Below, in pieces: positions 12,257 through 21,249 of a stretch of DNA of 64,000 nucleotides. Both the position numbers and the translations under genes were made by a program. Under the pieces are notes generated by a model that saw nothing but the letters and a program-made list of their open reading frames with translations, did no database searches and was not told the origin of the DNA. Numbering within the stretch: the first letter of the stretch is position 1; every line of letters begins with the position of its first letter. This DNA comes from [Clostridium] hylemonae DSM 15053 (GTDB taxonomy: Bacteria > Bacillota > Clostridia > Lachnospirales > Lachnospiraceae): the NCBI RefSeq assembly GCF_008281175.1, contig NZ_CP036524.1:558001-622000 (forward strand). Direction: 5' to 3'.

Positions 12257-13270
12257 TTGGAGACTTTAAAAATCATTTTTCTATTTATCCAGGACGAGAT
12301 TCTTGGAATGAAATGGTTAAATGACCTTATTCAAAAGATACTCATTTCTGCAGGCATAAACATTGACTCTAAGGTGGGCGCCAGTATCCACTTCTTTATT
12401 TATGACATAATTAAAATAAGCGTATTATTGTGTATATTGATTTTTATCATATCGTATATACAAAGCTATTTTCCACCGGAACGCAGTAAAAAGATACTGG
12501 GCCGTTTTCATGGTGTCTGGGCAAATATAGTTTCGGCTTTACTCGGGACTGTGACTCCATTTTGCTCCTGCTCGTCAATTCCGCTTTTCATCGGCTTTAC
12601 GAGCGCGGGCCTGCCGTTAGGAGTGACCTTTTCGTTTTTGATATCTTCACCTATGGTAGATTTGGGCAGCCTTGTTTTGCTCATAAGTATATTTGGCACT
12701 AAGGTTGCGGTTGCTTATGTCATAGTCGGCCTGGTGATCGCAGTAGTGGGCGGCATATTTATTGAAAAGCTTCATATGGAAAAATATGTGGAAGATTTTA
12801 TCAAAAAGGAAGACAGCGTGGATATTGAGTCACCGACTTTGACAAAACGAGATCGGGTACAGTTTTCTAAGAAACAGGTGATTGAAACATTGAAACAGGT
12901 ATTTCCGTATATAGTGATCGGAGTTGGCATAGGTGCATTTATACACAACTGGATTCCCGAAAGCTGGATAGAGACCGTATTAGGCAGCAAAAATCCGTTT
13001 GGCGTTGTTTTGGCGGCATTAGTAGGAATTCCTATGTACGCAGATATCTTCGGAACGATTCCGGTAGCAGAAGCGCTGCTTTCAAAAGGTGCGCAGTTAG
13101 GAACGATACTGGCCTTTATGATGGCAGTTACAACATTGAGTCTGCCGTCGTTGATCATGCTGAGGAAGGCTGTTAAACCTAAATTGCTTGCGTTATTTAT
13201 TGCTGTGTGTACAATGGGAATCGTCATTGTCGGCTATTTGTTTAATTTATTTCATGCATTTTTTATATGA
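12257..13270 (+). CDS. ArsP-type permease (DUF318 / SO_0444 family)
   Basis: A 337-residue polytopic membrane protein. The motif TPFCSCSSIPLF near residue 100 is the hallmark of the ArsP/DUF318 permeases, whose known members export trivalent organoarsenicals or metals. About eight hydrophobic segments are visible in two blocks separated by a charged loop near 175-205. The frame is open from ATG 12242, but that ATG overlaps a GGAGGT that is ideally placed 7 nt before TTG at 12257. The TTG is therefore the likely start. With the ArsR repressor, it forms a two-gene metalloid resistance unit with matching operators. Confidence 0.85.
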   Translation: METLKIIFLFIQDEILGMKWLNDLIQKILISAGINIDSKVGASIHFFIYDIIKISVLLCILIFIISYIQSYFPPERSKKILGRFHGVWANIVSALLGTVTPFCSCSSIPLFIGFTSAGLPLGVTFSFLISSPMVDLGSLVLLISIFGTKVAVAYVIVGLVIAVVGGIFIEKLHMEKYVEDFIKKEDSVDIESPTLTKRDRVQFSKKQVIETLKQVFPYIVIGVGIGAFIHNWIPESWIETVLGSKNPFGVVLAALVGIPMYADIFGTIPVAEALLSKGAQLGTILAFMMAVTTLSLPSLIMLRKAVKPKLLALFIAVCTMGIVIVGYLFNLFHAFFI

Positions 13271-13341
13271 TAGGGAAAGGAGGCCATAGAGACAAATACT
13301 TTGGGTAAAAGTGTATGTACGCGCATGGAATAAATAATAGC

Positions 13342-13388
13342 TTGACATGGATAACTGTACATGATATAGTTACAGTATAAACTGTAAC
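13342..13388 (+). promoter_or_regulatory. Promoter with perfect palindromic operator before the disulfide reductase
   Basis: TTGACA (13342) and TATAGT (13365) are 17 bp apart. The perfect inverted repeat GTTACAGT-ATAA-ACTGTAAC (13369-13388) overlaps the -10 box and start site. A further ACTGTA half site lies in the spacer at 13354-13359. A repressor is implied; which one is unknown. Confidence 0.75.
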
Positions 13389-13420
13389 TAATAAAATTAC
13401 ATATATTGTGGAGGTTTGCC

Positions 13421-14788
13421 ATGTCAGGTAAGAGAAAAAGTTATGATGCGGTCGTGATCGGTTTTGGAAAAGGCGGGAAGACGATAGCCGGCGCCCTGGG
13501 CAGCGCCGGGAAAAAGGTTGCGATGATTGAACAGTCAACGAAGATGTATGGAGGTACATGTATCAATGTCGGATGTATTCCGACCAAATCTCTCGTAAAC
13601 AGCGCAAAAGAGGCTGCTTTTGGATGCAGGGACGGCAGGGAAGTGTATGCCGAGGCGGTGCAAAGAAAAGCGCAGCTCGTAGAAAAGCTGAGAGGGAAGA
13701 ACTATCAAAAACTGGCGGGAGATCCGAATATAACTGTTATTGACGGCAAGGCCAGATTCGTTTCTCCGCACGAGGTTGAGGTTGACACTGCGGAGGAAAC
13801 ATTGATCGTTTCCGGAGAACAATTTTTTATCAATACAGGTTCTGTACCATTTATACCTCCTGTGAAAGGAATTGAAAATAATCCTTACGTATATCTGAGT
13901 GAAACACTGCTGGATATGGAAGAACTGCCGGAGCGCCTTGTCATTATAGGGGGCGGTTATATCGGAGTGGAATTTGCTTCTATCTATGCGGACTTCGGGT
14001 CAAAGGTCTCTATCCTTCAGGACGGTCCAGTGTTCCTGCCGCGGGAAGATGAGGAGATAGCCAGGGAAGTGCGCGGCAGCCTGGAACGCCGCGGAGTACG
14101 CGTGCTCACAGAGGTAAAGGTGGAGGAAGTGAAAGAGGCGTCCGGTCATGCGGAAGTAGTGATCAGTACGAAAGAGGGCACAGATCTCCTGGAAGCAGAG
14201 GCTGTGCTTGCGGCAACCGGGAGAAGGCCAAATACGAAGGGGCTTAATCTGGAGGCCGCCGGTGTTCAGGTAAATGAAAGAGGCGGTATCATAACCGATG
14301 ATTCAAGAACTACGACGGCTCCGCATATTTACGCCATGGGCGACGTAGTCGGAGGGCTGCAGTTCACTTATATTTCGTTGGATGACTATAGGATCGTGCG
14401 CTCAAAGATAATGGGAGACGGAAGCTATACTCTTGATAAGAGAGGGGCTGTCCCTTACAGTGTATTTCTGAATCCTCCATTCTCCAGAGTGGGCATGAGT
14501 GAAGCCGAAGCCTTGAAAGCGGGCCATAAAGTAAAGACAGCCCGTCTCGGGGCTGCCGCAATACCAAAAGCGCAGGTTTTAAGGCAGCCGGAAGGGCTCC
14601 TGAAGGCTGTGATCGATGAAGATACAGGCAGAATATTAGGAGCACATCTCTTCTGTGAGGAATCTCATGAATTGATCAATCTTGTGAAGATTGCAATGGA
14701 TGCAGGTCTTCATTATACGGTGTTGAGGGATATGATATTTACGCATCCGACTATGGGAGAAGCGCTGAACGATCTTTTTAACGTATAG
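13421..14788 (+). CDS. FAD-dependent pyridine nucleotide-disulfide oxidoreductase (MerA/RclA-like)
   Basis: A 455-residue class I flavin disulfide reductase. Order: an N-terminal FAD-binding fold (VVIGFGKGGKTIAGAL), the redox pair C47 and C52 in GGTCINVGCIPTK, an NAD(P) fold (VIIGGGYIGVEFASIY), the second FAD motif (IYAMGDVVGG), and a dimer domain ending in FTHPTMGEAL with the catalytic His-Glu pair. The overall text resembles MerA/RclA-type enzymes, which reduce metals or hypohalous-acid products, but no MerA N-terminal metal domain or C-terminal Cys pair is present. The start is ATG 13421 after GGAGGT; an upstream in-frame TTG is rejected. It is transcribed alone from a palindrome-bearing promoter and ends at a strong terminator. 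Confidence 0.88.
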   Translation: MSGKRKSYDAVVIGFGKGGKTIAGALGSAGKKVAMIEQSTKMYGGTCINVGCIPTKSLVNSAKEAAFGCRDGREVYAEAVQRKAQLVEKLRGKNYQKLAGDPNITVIDGKARFVSPHEVEVDTAEETLIVSGEQFFINTGSVPFIPPVKGIENNPYVYLSETLLDMEELPERLVIIGGGYIGVEFASIYADFGSKVSILQDGPVFLPREDEEIAREVRGSLERRGVRVLTEVKVEEVKEASGHAEVVISTKEGTDLLEAEAVLAATGRRPNTKGLNLEAAGVQVNERGGIITDDSRTTTAPHIYAMGDVVGGLQFTYISLDDYRIVRSKIMGDGSYTLDKRGAVPYSVFLNPPFSRVGMSEAEALKAGHKVKTARLGAAAIPKAQVLRQPEGLLKAVIDEDTGRILGAHLFCEESHELINLVKIAMDAGLHYTVLRDMIFTHPTMGEALNDLFNV

Positions 14789-14832
14789 AGTGCGGTGCGG
14801 GCAGTGAGAAAATAACGGCCTGTTCATATAGG

Positions 14833-14861
14833 AGCCAGACGGATTTATCCGTCTGGCTTTT
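14833..14861 (+). terminator. Terminator after disulfide reductase
   Basis: AGCCAGACGGAT pairs with a near-perfect TCCGTCTGGCT arm, followed by TTT. Confidence 0.85.
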
Positions 14862-14917
14862 GCGGCGCATACATAAATTTTCCAGAAACAGGGCATCCTG
14901 TACGGGAGGTGAATAAT

Positions 14918-16291
14918 ATGCAGAAAAAGTCGTACTGGAATGAGACAGTATCAATTCCTGCGCGCAATCCGCTTGCGGGGGACATCAGTATAGATACAGT
15001 GATCATCGGCGGTGGAATGGCGGGCATCCTGACCGCTTTTTTGCTTAAGAAAAAGGGCAGGGAATGTATTGTACTGGAAGCGGAACGCATCGGAGGCGGG
15101 CAGACGGGATGTACAACCGCAAAAGTGACATCCCAGCACAATCTCATATACGCAGATCTGATAAAGACAAAAGGAGAAGTTCTGGCGAGGCAGTATGCCC
15201 AGGCGAATGAGGCGGCCATCAGAGAATATGAGTCAGTGATCCGGCAGAATAAGATAGACTGTGACTGGAAGGAATGTCCGGCATATCTGTACGCAGACAG
15301 AAAGAAGACAGAACTCCATAATGAGTACATGGCGGCGCTGCATCTCGGCATTCCGGCCAGGTGGACCGAGGATACGGAGCTGCCGTTTCGGGTAGAAGGA
15401 GCCCTGCGGTTCGACGCGCAGGCCCGGTTTCATCCGATAAAGTTTCTGAAGGCTGTCTCCGACGAGGTCACAGTATTTGAGAACACGAAGGTCATAAAAG
15501 TCACGGATAATGGCGTCGAGACAGATAAAGGCAACGTTCAGGCAGCCAATATCGTATTTGCATGTCATTACCCGTTTGTAAATATACCGGGATATTATTT
15601 TATGAGAATGTACCAGGAGCGAAGTTATGTACTTGCGGTAAAAGGGGCGCCTCCGTTAAATGGGGTATATCTGGGCGTTGACCAGGACAGCCTTTCACTG
15701 AGAACAGCCGGGGAACTGCTTCTTATCGGAGGAGAAGGCCACCGGACAGGAGAGGATACATGCGGCGGCCAGTATGGGAAACTAAAGAGCGCAGCGGCCA
15801 GATGGTGGCCGGACAGCAAAGAGGCATACCGGTGGTCGGCACAGGACTGTATGACACTGGACAAAGTCCCCTATATCGGTAGATACAGCAGGCGGAAACA
15901 GAACTGGTTTGTGGCGACAGGATTCCAAAAATGGGGAATGACGTCTTCTATGGTCTCTGCCATGATACTTTCTGATATGATAACCGGTGAGAAAAACCGT
16001 CATGAAGAAGTATTTTCTCCCCAAAGGCATATTGGGCAGGACGCCGCAGGAAACGTATGCAAAGAGAGCGGGCATACAGCCGTTACTCTGACAAAGCCGT
16101 CCGGACTTCCGGAAGATAAAAAGGAGAAGGTGAGGACTACGCGCTGTTCTCATCTGGGCTGCCACTTGTCCTGGAATCCGGAAGAAAAGACGTACGAATG
16201 TCCATGCCACGGCTCAAGATTTGACTGCAGGGGAAGAGTGATAGACGGCCCTGCGCAGAAAGACATAACTGCGGGAGGAGGAGACGAATGA
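14918..16291 (+). CDS. FAD-dependent oxidoreductase with C-terminal Rieske [2Fe-2S] domain
   Basis: A 457-residue fusion. Residues about 1-360 form a DAO-type FAD oxidoreductase (IIGGGMAGILTAFLLKKKG dinucleotide fold, GGGQTGCTTAKVT, late VATGFQKWGMTSSM). The C-terminal domain is a Rieske centre: C410-x-H412 and C428-x-x-H431 ligate the cluster, and C415 with C430 can form the stabilising disulfide (CSHLGC, CPCHGS). Such proteins pass electrons between FAD and a 2Fe-2S centre; the substrate is unknown. The ATG at 14918 follows GGGAGG. The stop overlaps the next gene's start (ATGA), so this and the tocopherol-cyclase-like protein are translationally coupled. Confidence 0.88.
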   Translation: MQKKSYWNETVSIPARNPLAGDISIDTVIIGGGMAGILTAFLLKKKGRECIVLEAERIGGGQTGCTTAKVTSQHNLIYADLIKTKGEVLARQYAQANEAAIREYESVIRQNKIDCDWKECPAYLYADRKKTELHNEYMAALHLGIPARWTEDTELPFRVEGALRFDAQARFHPIKFLKAVSDEVTVFENTKVIKVTDNGVETDKGNVQAANIVFACHYPFVNIPGYYFMRMYQERSYVLAVKGAPPLNGVYLGVDQDSLSLRTAGELLLIGGEGHRTGEDTCGGQYGKLKSAAARWWPDSKEAYRWSAQDCMTLDKVPYIGRYSRRKQNWFVATGFQKWGMTSSMVSAMILSDMITGEKNRHEEVFSPQRHIGQDAAGNVCKESGHTAVTLTKPSGLPEDKKEKVRTTRCSHLGCHLSWNPEEKTYECPCHGSRFDCRGRVIDGPAQKDITAGGGDE

Positions 16292-17163
16292 AAAAATATC
16301 CGTATTTTGAAGGATGGTACCTGAAGCATCAGGCAAATGGTGAAATGATAGCATTTATCCCGGCGGTACACGCAGGGATCACCGGGGAGTGGGAGGCGTC
16401 CGTACAAGTCATCACCGGGGAAGGGGCTTGGAATTTTCCCTACCCGGTCTCTGAATGTTCCATAGATAAGAAGAATTTCAGAATCAAGATAGGAGATAAC
16501 CTCTTTTCCAAAAAGGGCATTAAAGTAGATTTAAAAAACCGTGAAATGTCAATAAAAGGGGGGATCAGCTATGGGCCGTTCACTGGTCTTAAAAAGGACA
16601 TTATGGGACCGTTCCGGCTGCTTCCGTTTCTGGAATGTAATCATGGCGTGGTCAGCATGAGGCACCGCGCCAGGGGGAGTGTGACTGTCAATGGGAAGAC
16701 GCTGGATATGACAGGCGGGACAGGGTACATTGAGACAGACTGGGGACACTCTTTCCCGAAGGAATACGTTTGGACACAGTGCCTGTTCAATGGGAAGCAG
16801 GAGGGAAGCATTATGTTGTCTGCCGCAGATGTGCCTCTTTGGGGGAGAAGCTTTCGGGGCGTGATCTGTGCGGCATATCTTGGAGGGCATATGTACCGTA
16901 TGGCAACATACCTCGGGGCACGGATCGTCCGTTATAATGAAAGGGAAGTATATTTGAAGCAGAGGAAGCTGTTTCTTAAAGTCACAAAACTGGGAGAACG
17001 CTCTTTTGGCCTGTACGCGCCGCAGAAAGGAAGCATGTCCAGAATTATCAGAGAGAGCCCGGTATGCAGAGTGAGATATCAGATGTGGTACGGCAAAAAA
17101 TCAATATTGGACATTACAGATAACAACGCTTCGTTTGAAGCTGTAAGAGCACAGCAGCCGTAA
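16288..17163 (+). CDS. Tocopherol cyclase-like protein
   Basis: A 291-residue protein with the tocopherol cyclase-like family features: N-terminal FEGWYLKHQ, IAFIPAVHAG, GGTGYIETDWGHSFP and the W-rich WTQCLFNG segment. Plant members cyclise prenylated quinols. Bacterial Firmicute homologues, in organisms without tocopherol, have no known substrate; the two-lobed beta fold suggests binding of a hydrophobic ligand. It overlaps the FAD/Rieske gene by 4 bp, so the two probably act in one step on the same compound. No signal peptide is present. Its coding end forms the left arm of a terminator. Confidence 0.82.
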   Translation: MKKYPYFEGWYLKHQANGEMIAFIPAVHAGITGEWEASVQVITGEGAWNFPYPVSECSIDKKNFRIKIGDNLFSKKGIKVDLKNREMSIKGGISYGPFTGLKKDIMGPFRLLPFLECNHGVVSMRHRARGSVTVNGKTLDMTGGTGYIETDWGHSFPKEYVWTQCLFNGKQEGSIMLSAADVPLWGRSFRGVICAAYLGGHMYRMATYLGARIVRYNEREVYLKQRKLFLKVTKLGERSFGLYAPQKGSMSRIIRESPVCRVRYQMWYGKKSILDITDNNASFEAVRAQQP

Positions 17164-17184
17164 ATATTTGGCTGCTGTGCTTTT
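17148..17184 (+). terminator. Terminator overlapping the end of the tocopherol cyclase-like gene
   Basis: AGCACAGCAGCC pairs with GGCTGCTGTGCT, followed by TTTT. The stop codon lies in the loop, so the last codons are part of the stem. Confidence 0.85.
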
Positions 17185-17262
17185 CATATTATCGGATATA
17201 TGGCATAATAGAGGTAAATTATCTTAAGGCATTTGTGTGTTACAAAAGAGGGAGGAGAAATT

Positions 17263-18645
17263 ATGAAAAAGAAATTACAAAACGTCAGGCTGCTTGGGCT
17301 TGTGCTGGCTGCTGTGGTGCTGATGGCCGGAGGATGCGGCAAAAAGGCAACGCCGGAAAACCTGTTGTCAGACATGAGTAAGAACTGTGCAGAAATAAAG
17401 TCCGCGTCAAGCAATATGAAGCTGGCAGCCGAAATGGGTGATAATACAGATACAATGGCATTAAATCTGGATGTGGATATTGTTTCCACAAAGAAACCGG
17501 AAGCAAGCCATATGGAAGGCAAAATCAGTTTTAAGTTTTCCGGAACAGATATGGGGACCGACATTGAGGTGTATCAGGTAAAGGAAAAGGATGAGGTCGT
17601 ATCTTATTTAAATGTTCAGAACGAGTGGACAAAACAGATCACGGAAGCAGGGGAGAATCTGCTGGACGAGGAGCTGTATGAAGAACTCAAGGAGGCATAT
17701 GAATCATTTGAGCTCAAAAAGGACCTTGTAGAAGTCAATGATAAAAAATGTTTTGAGCTTTCCGGAAAGGTTGACGGCGGCATTTTAAGCGGTATCATAG
17801 ACCAGGATGTGCTCGATTCCGCCACCTCGGGTATGGATCTGGATGCTGATGCCATAAAAGACGCAAAAGTTCCGTGTGTCATCGACATTTACAAGGAGAG
17901 CGTTCTGCCTGCTAAGATCCGTGTAGATATGAAAGATATCCTCACGAAAATTATGGGGGATAAATATGAAGGATTTGAAGTGAAGGATTATTACATAGAG
18001 ATCGTCTACAATGAATATGATAAGGCAGAGAAAATAAAAGTTCCGAAGGAGGCGAAAGAGGCTGAGGAAGCAGGGAACAGTTCTGACTGGGACGACGATG
18101 GGGATGATGCGGGCCAGGCAGCTGCTGAACCTGTGAAGCAGAGTAAAGAACTTGGAGAAAACTGGGACAGCTATACAGTACAGATCGGCGAAAAAGTTGT
18201 AACATTCCCATGCAGTATATCAGACCTTGAGGCGGCGGGGCTGGCCCTGGACACCGAAGATACTCCGGAAGATACGGCTGTAGAGGCTGATGATTATATA
18301 CTCGTATATTTTGAGGATAAGAAGGGCAATGAGATCATGGTCGATCTTATCAATACATCAGGGGAGCCTATAAAGGCAGCGGACTGTCTTGTGGGAGGCA
18401 TTTCAGTTGATGATTTCGGACTCGAAGAAGGAGGACTGGATATTCTTTTCCCAGGAGGGATAACGATAGGAGCCGCTAAGGAAGACGTCCTGGCAAAATA
18501 TGGAGAGGCGGCGGATACATACGAAGGCGAGTCGATGCATATGTTTACATGGGCGGATGAAAGCAGTTATGACAGACTGTGTGAGATCGATATAGACCCG
18601 GAGACGAATAAAGTGTGCGAGATGTCTATCAGAAAATATGATTGA
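17263..18645 (+). CDS. Secreted lipoprotein of unknown function
   Basis: A 461-residue lipoprotein. The signal peptide has a lipobox ending at C25 (LMAGGC). The first half (about 30-270) resembles DUF6612-type lipoproteins of Clostridia, with regular beta strands and phrases such as VQNEWTKQ and KCFELSGKVDG. An acidic linker (about 272-300) leads to a C-terminal domain with a GGITIGAAKEDVLAKYGEA motif reminiscent of small lipoprotein repeat domains. The start is ATG 17263 after GGGAGGAG; an upstream in-frame GTG lacks such a site. It is monocistronic, followed by a GGCAGCCGG/CCGGCTGTC hairpin. Confidence 0.82.
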   Translation: MKKKLQNVRLLGLVLAAVVLMAGGCGKKATPENLLSDMSKNCAEIKSASSNMKLAAEMGDNTDTMALNLDVDIVSTKKPEASHMEGKISFKFSGTDMGTDIEVYQVKEKDEVVSYLNVQNEWTKQITEAGENLLDEELYEELKEAYESFELKKDLVEVNDKKCFELSGKVDGGILSGIIDQDVLDSATSGMDLDADAIKDAKVPCVIDIYKESVLPAKIRVDMKDILTKIMGDKYEGFEVKDYYIEIVYNEYDKAEKIKVPKEAKEAEEAGNSSDWDDDGDDAGQAAAEPVKQSKELGENWDSYTVQIGEKVVTFPCSISDLEAAGLALDTEDTPEDTAVEADDYILVYFEDKKGNEIMVDLINTSGEPIKAADCLVGGISVDDFGLEEGGLDILFPGGITIGAAKEDVLAKYGEAADTYEGESMHMFTWADESSYDRLCEIDIDPETNKVCEMSIRKYD

Positions 18646-18658
18646 TGATTACAGTTTA

Positions 18659-18690
18659 AAGGCAGCCGGATACTGACTCCGGCTGTCTTC
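18659..18690 (+). terminator. Hairpin after the lipoprotein gene
   Basis: GGCAGCCGG and CCGGCTGTC pair across about 8 nt. The T tail is weak (TTC), so termination may be partial. Confidence 0.5.
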
Positions 18691-18797
18691 GGTCCCAGCC
18701 TCCGTTATTACACATATCTTCCACTGGTAATCGTGCCGGAATATTGATAGACTAAATATGAGGAGCTGCAAAAGAAGGCGGGTATGAGAGGTTACAT

Positions 18798-19931
18798 ATG
18801 GAAGGTATGAGAGAAAAGGATATAAAACATAGAGACAGCAGCATGAGAAGAATGACGGCCGGTTGTATATTATTTGCAGCGGGTCTGCTTCTTTTATTTG
18901 CGGCGAAGAAGGTTCCGGGTCTGGCAGACTGGTATTCGCAGCACATTTACAGGAAGCTGGCGCGTGTCATAGGCTGGGCGGCGGGTCTGTTTCCGTTTTC
19001 ACTTGCGGAGATCGGACTGTATATCTTTATTGTGACGCTGGCGGCGCTGGCTGCCAGAACAGCTCTGAAAGCGCTGAGAAAGCAGGGAGGGCGCGGTGCA
19101 GTGTCAAGGTTTCTGTCAGGAGTATTCCTCACTGGCGGAGTATTGTTTTTTCTATATGCGGTAAACTGCGGCGTAAATTATGAGCGCACCTCGTTTTCAG
19201 AGAGCGCAGATCTTAAGACGAGGGAATACACGGCGGAGGAACTGAAGGAAGTATGTCTCTGGCTGACAGATGAAGTAAATGAGATAAGCGGATCAGTCGG
19301 CCGGGGGAATGATAAAGTGATGACTCTTGACGGAAATGTAAAGGAAGGGGCCGTGGAGGCGATGGAAGGGCTCGGCGGGACATATCCTGAGCTGGCTGGG
19401 CATTACCCGGTCCCAAAGCCTCTGATCAACTCGTGGATATTATCCGTCCAGAATCTGACCGGTATCTATTCGCCGTTTACGGTAGAGGCGAATTACAACA
19501 ATGCCATGACAGCTTATAACATACCGTTTACGGCCTGCCATGAGCTGTCCCACCTGAGCGGTTTCATGCAGGAGCAGGAGGCGAACTTTATCGCCTGGCT
19601 TGCGTGCACGAATTCCAGCCGTGCGGATTTCCAATACAGCGGCAGGCTCATGGGGTGGATCTACTGTATGAATATACTGCATAAGGCGGACTATGAAGCT
19701 TACGAGGAGGTCCGCGCCGGGCTGTCTTCTGATATAGAGCCGGACCTGCAGGCAAACCACGACTTCTGGGAGAAATATGACGGAAGGATCGCGGAGGTGG
19801 CAAACCAGGTGAATGATACATATCTGAAAGCGAACGGACAGAAGGAAGGTGTGGAAAGCTACGACAAAATGGTGGATTTGATCGTCGCATATTATTTTGC
19901 CCATGAAGATCAGGGGCAGTCACGGAGGTGA
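18798..19931 (+). CDS. DUF3810 family membrane metallopeptidase-like protein
   Basis: A 377-residue protein. Three hydrophobic segments occur in the first 125 residues (about 22-42, 62-88, 105-125). They are followed by an extracytoplasmic domain with a zincin motif H248-E-x-x-H252 (CHELSHLSGFMQEQEANF), where the downstream Glu can serve as third ligand. This is the DUF3810 layout; no substrate is known for the family. It lies 9 bp upstream of a PrdD-like gene in the same direction, so the two are probably co-transcribed, though a functional link is not evident. Confidence 0.83.
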   Translation: MEGMREKDIKHRDSSMRRMTAGCILFAAGLLLLFAAKKVPGLADWYSQHIYRKLARVIGWAAGLFPFSLAEIGLYIFIVTLAALAARTALKALRKQGGRGAVSRFLSGVFLTGGVLFFLYAVNCGVNYERTSFSESADLKTREYTAEELKEVCLWLTDEVNEISGSVGRGNDKVMTLDGNVKEGAVEAMEGLGGTYPELAGHYPVPKPLINSWILSVQNLTGIYSPFTVEANYNNAMTAYNIPFTACHELSHLSGFMQEQEANFIAWLACTNSSRADFQYSGRLMGWIYCMNILHKADYEAYEEVRAGLSSDIEPDLQANHDFWEKYDGRIAEVANQVNDTYLKANGQKEGVESYDKMVDLIVAYYFAHEDQGQSRR

Positions 19932-19940
19932 AGGTAGTAT

Positions 19941-20696
19941 ATGAACACAGGATCAAGACTTACCGTCCGCGCATACCACGTAAACAGCGTCTTATATGGG
20001 GACGAGAACCGGGTTAATGTGGACGGAACGATGACGGTGCGCAGGGAGACAGGGAAGGAACTGATGGAGAGAGAACCATTGATCAGGGATATCCAGATAC
20101 GGATCATCCGGCCGGACGAGCACCGGCAGCATACGAACACGGTCATGGATGTTATCCCCCTGTCTGCGAAAGTGCTTGGAAAGGTGGGAGAAGGGATCAC
20201 GCACACTCTTACGGGGGTATATGTAATTCTTACCGGAATAGATGAAAGCGGCCGTCAGGTGTGCAACTTTGGAGCCAGCGACGGGATTCTGGAGGATAAG
20301 ATAAGCTGGGGACAGGCGGGTACGCCGCTTGAGAGCGACATCTTGATATCGTTTGACGTCGTGCTCAAGGAAAATACGTGGGCAGAGCGGACCGGGCCGG
20401 AGGCCATACACCGGGCATGCGACAGCTTCTGTCAGATATTCAGGGAGCAGATGAAGCGGTTTAACGGTTACAAGTGCACGGAAAAGCATGTATTCCAGGA
20501 GACGTATGAACCGGGACGAAAGGATATCGTGATCGTGAAGGAAGTATCCGGGCAGGGCGCGGTGTATGATACGAGATTGTTCGGAAAAGAACCCGGCGGC
20601 TATGCGGGAGGGCATTCTGTCATCGATATGGGATGTATGCCTGTCATTGTGACACCGAATGAATTCCGTGACGGCATCATGCACGCCATGGACTGA
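19941..20696 (+). CDS. prdD: PrdD-like proline reductase cluster protein
   Basis: A 251-residue protein matching PrdD of proline-fermenting Clostridia, itself related to the GrdE/PrdA alpha subunit. Recognised features are the N-terminal beta segment (VNSVLYGDENRVNVDGTM), a central MDVIPLSAKVLGKVGEGITHT stretch, and the C-terminal GHSVIDMGCMPVIVTPNE signature. D-proline reductase cleaves D-proline to 5-aminovalerate as the electron-accepting half of Stickland metabolism; PrdD is an accessory protein of unclear function. It is followed 31 bp later by prdE-like. The catalytic prdA and selenoprotein prdB are not in this window. The assignment rests on remembered family sequence, not a search. 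Confidence 0.78.
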   Translation: MNTGSRLTVRAYHVNSVLYGDENRVNVDGTMTVRRETGKELMEREPLIRDIQIRIIRPDEHRQHTNTVMDVIPLSAKVLGKVGEGITHTLTGVYVILTGIDESGRQVCNFGASDGILEDKISWGQAGTPLESDILISFDVVLKENTWAERTGPEAIHRACDSFCQIFREQMKRFNGYKCTEKHVFQETYEPGRKDIVIVKEVSGQGAVYDTRLFGKEPGGYAGGHSVIDMGCMPVIVTPNEFRDGIMHAMD

Positions 20697-20727
20697 GAAC
20701 CCGGCGGAAAAGTAAAGGAGGCGGACC

Positions 20728-21216
20728 ATGGGACTTGGAACAAGTATGAAGGAGACAACGCTGCACTATTACAGAGATCCTCTCGTAGAGATCTTATCGG
20801 AAGATGAAGAAGTTAATCTCAGGGGAATCATGATCGTAGGTTCACCGGATAAGAATGAGGACAAATATTTATCTGCGGAGAGAGTCGGGGTATCTCTTGA
20901 ATGTATGCGTGCGGACGGAGCAGTATTTTCCTGTAACGGGATCGGAAATAACCATGTGGATTACGCACATTCTATTGAGGCGGCAGAAAAGAGAGGCATT
21001 CCTGTTGTAGCGCTGAGTCTCTGTCCGGCAGAAGATTTTGTTGTACAGAACAAGTATATGGACGGAGTGCTCTGCTTTTATAAGACGTCGGATAAAGCGT
21101 CTCAGGCCGGAGACGAGACGACGGTGCTTGCGGAGAATACGGTGACGGAGACAGATGCGAGAAAAGCGCTGGCAATGTTAAAGCTGAAAATAAGAAAAAG
21201 AGAAAAGAAAGGATAG
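20728..21216 (+). CDS. prdE: PrdE-like proline reductase cluster protein
   Basis: A 162-residue protein of the GrdB/PrdB-like reductase family without an in-frame UGA, as expected for PrdE rather than the selenoprotein PrdB. The N-terminal GLGTSMKETTLHYYRDPLVE and the ADGAVFSCNGIGNNHVDYAH segment are characteristic. The ATG follows AAAGGAGG. It probably partners the PrdD-like protein just upstream. No redox-active Sec is present, so a catalytic role is unlikely; an assembly or regulatory role is inference. Confidence 0.75.
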   Translation: MGLGTSMKETTLHYYRDPLVEILSEDEEVNLRGIMIVGSPDKNEDKYLSAERVGVSLECMRADGAVFSCNGIGNNHVDYAHSIEAAEKRGIPVVALSLCPAEDFVVQNKYMDGVLCFYKTSDKASQAGDETTVLAENTVTETDARKALAMLKLKIRKREKKG

Positions 21217-21249
21217 TACAGGGCAGCATACCCTGAACAGGTGGAAGTT

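Noticed and set aside
14918-16291. Reading the FAD/Rieske protein as a biphenyl-type ring dioxygenase component
   Set aside because: The FAD fold is DAO-like and the Rieske domain is C-terminal with a CPCHGS disulfide motif; no catalytic non-heme iron domain is present.
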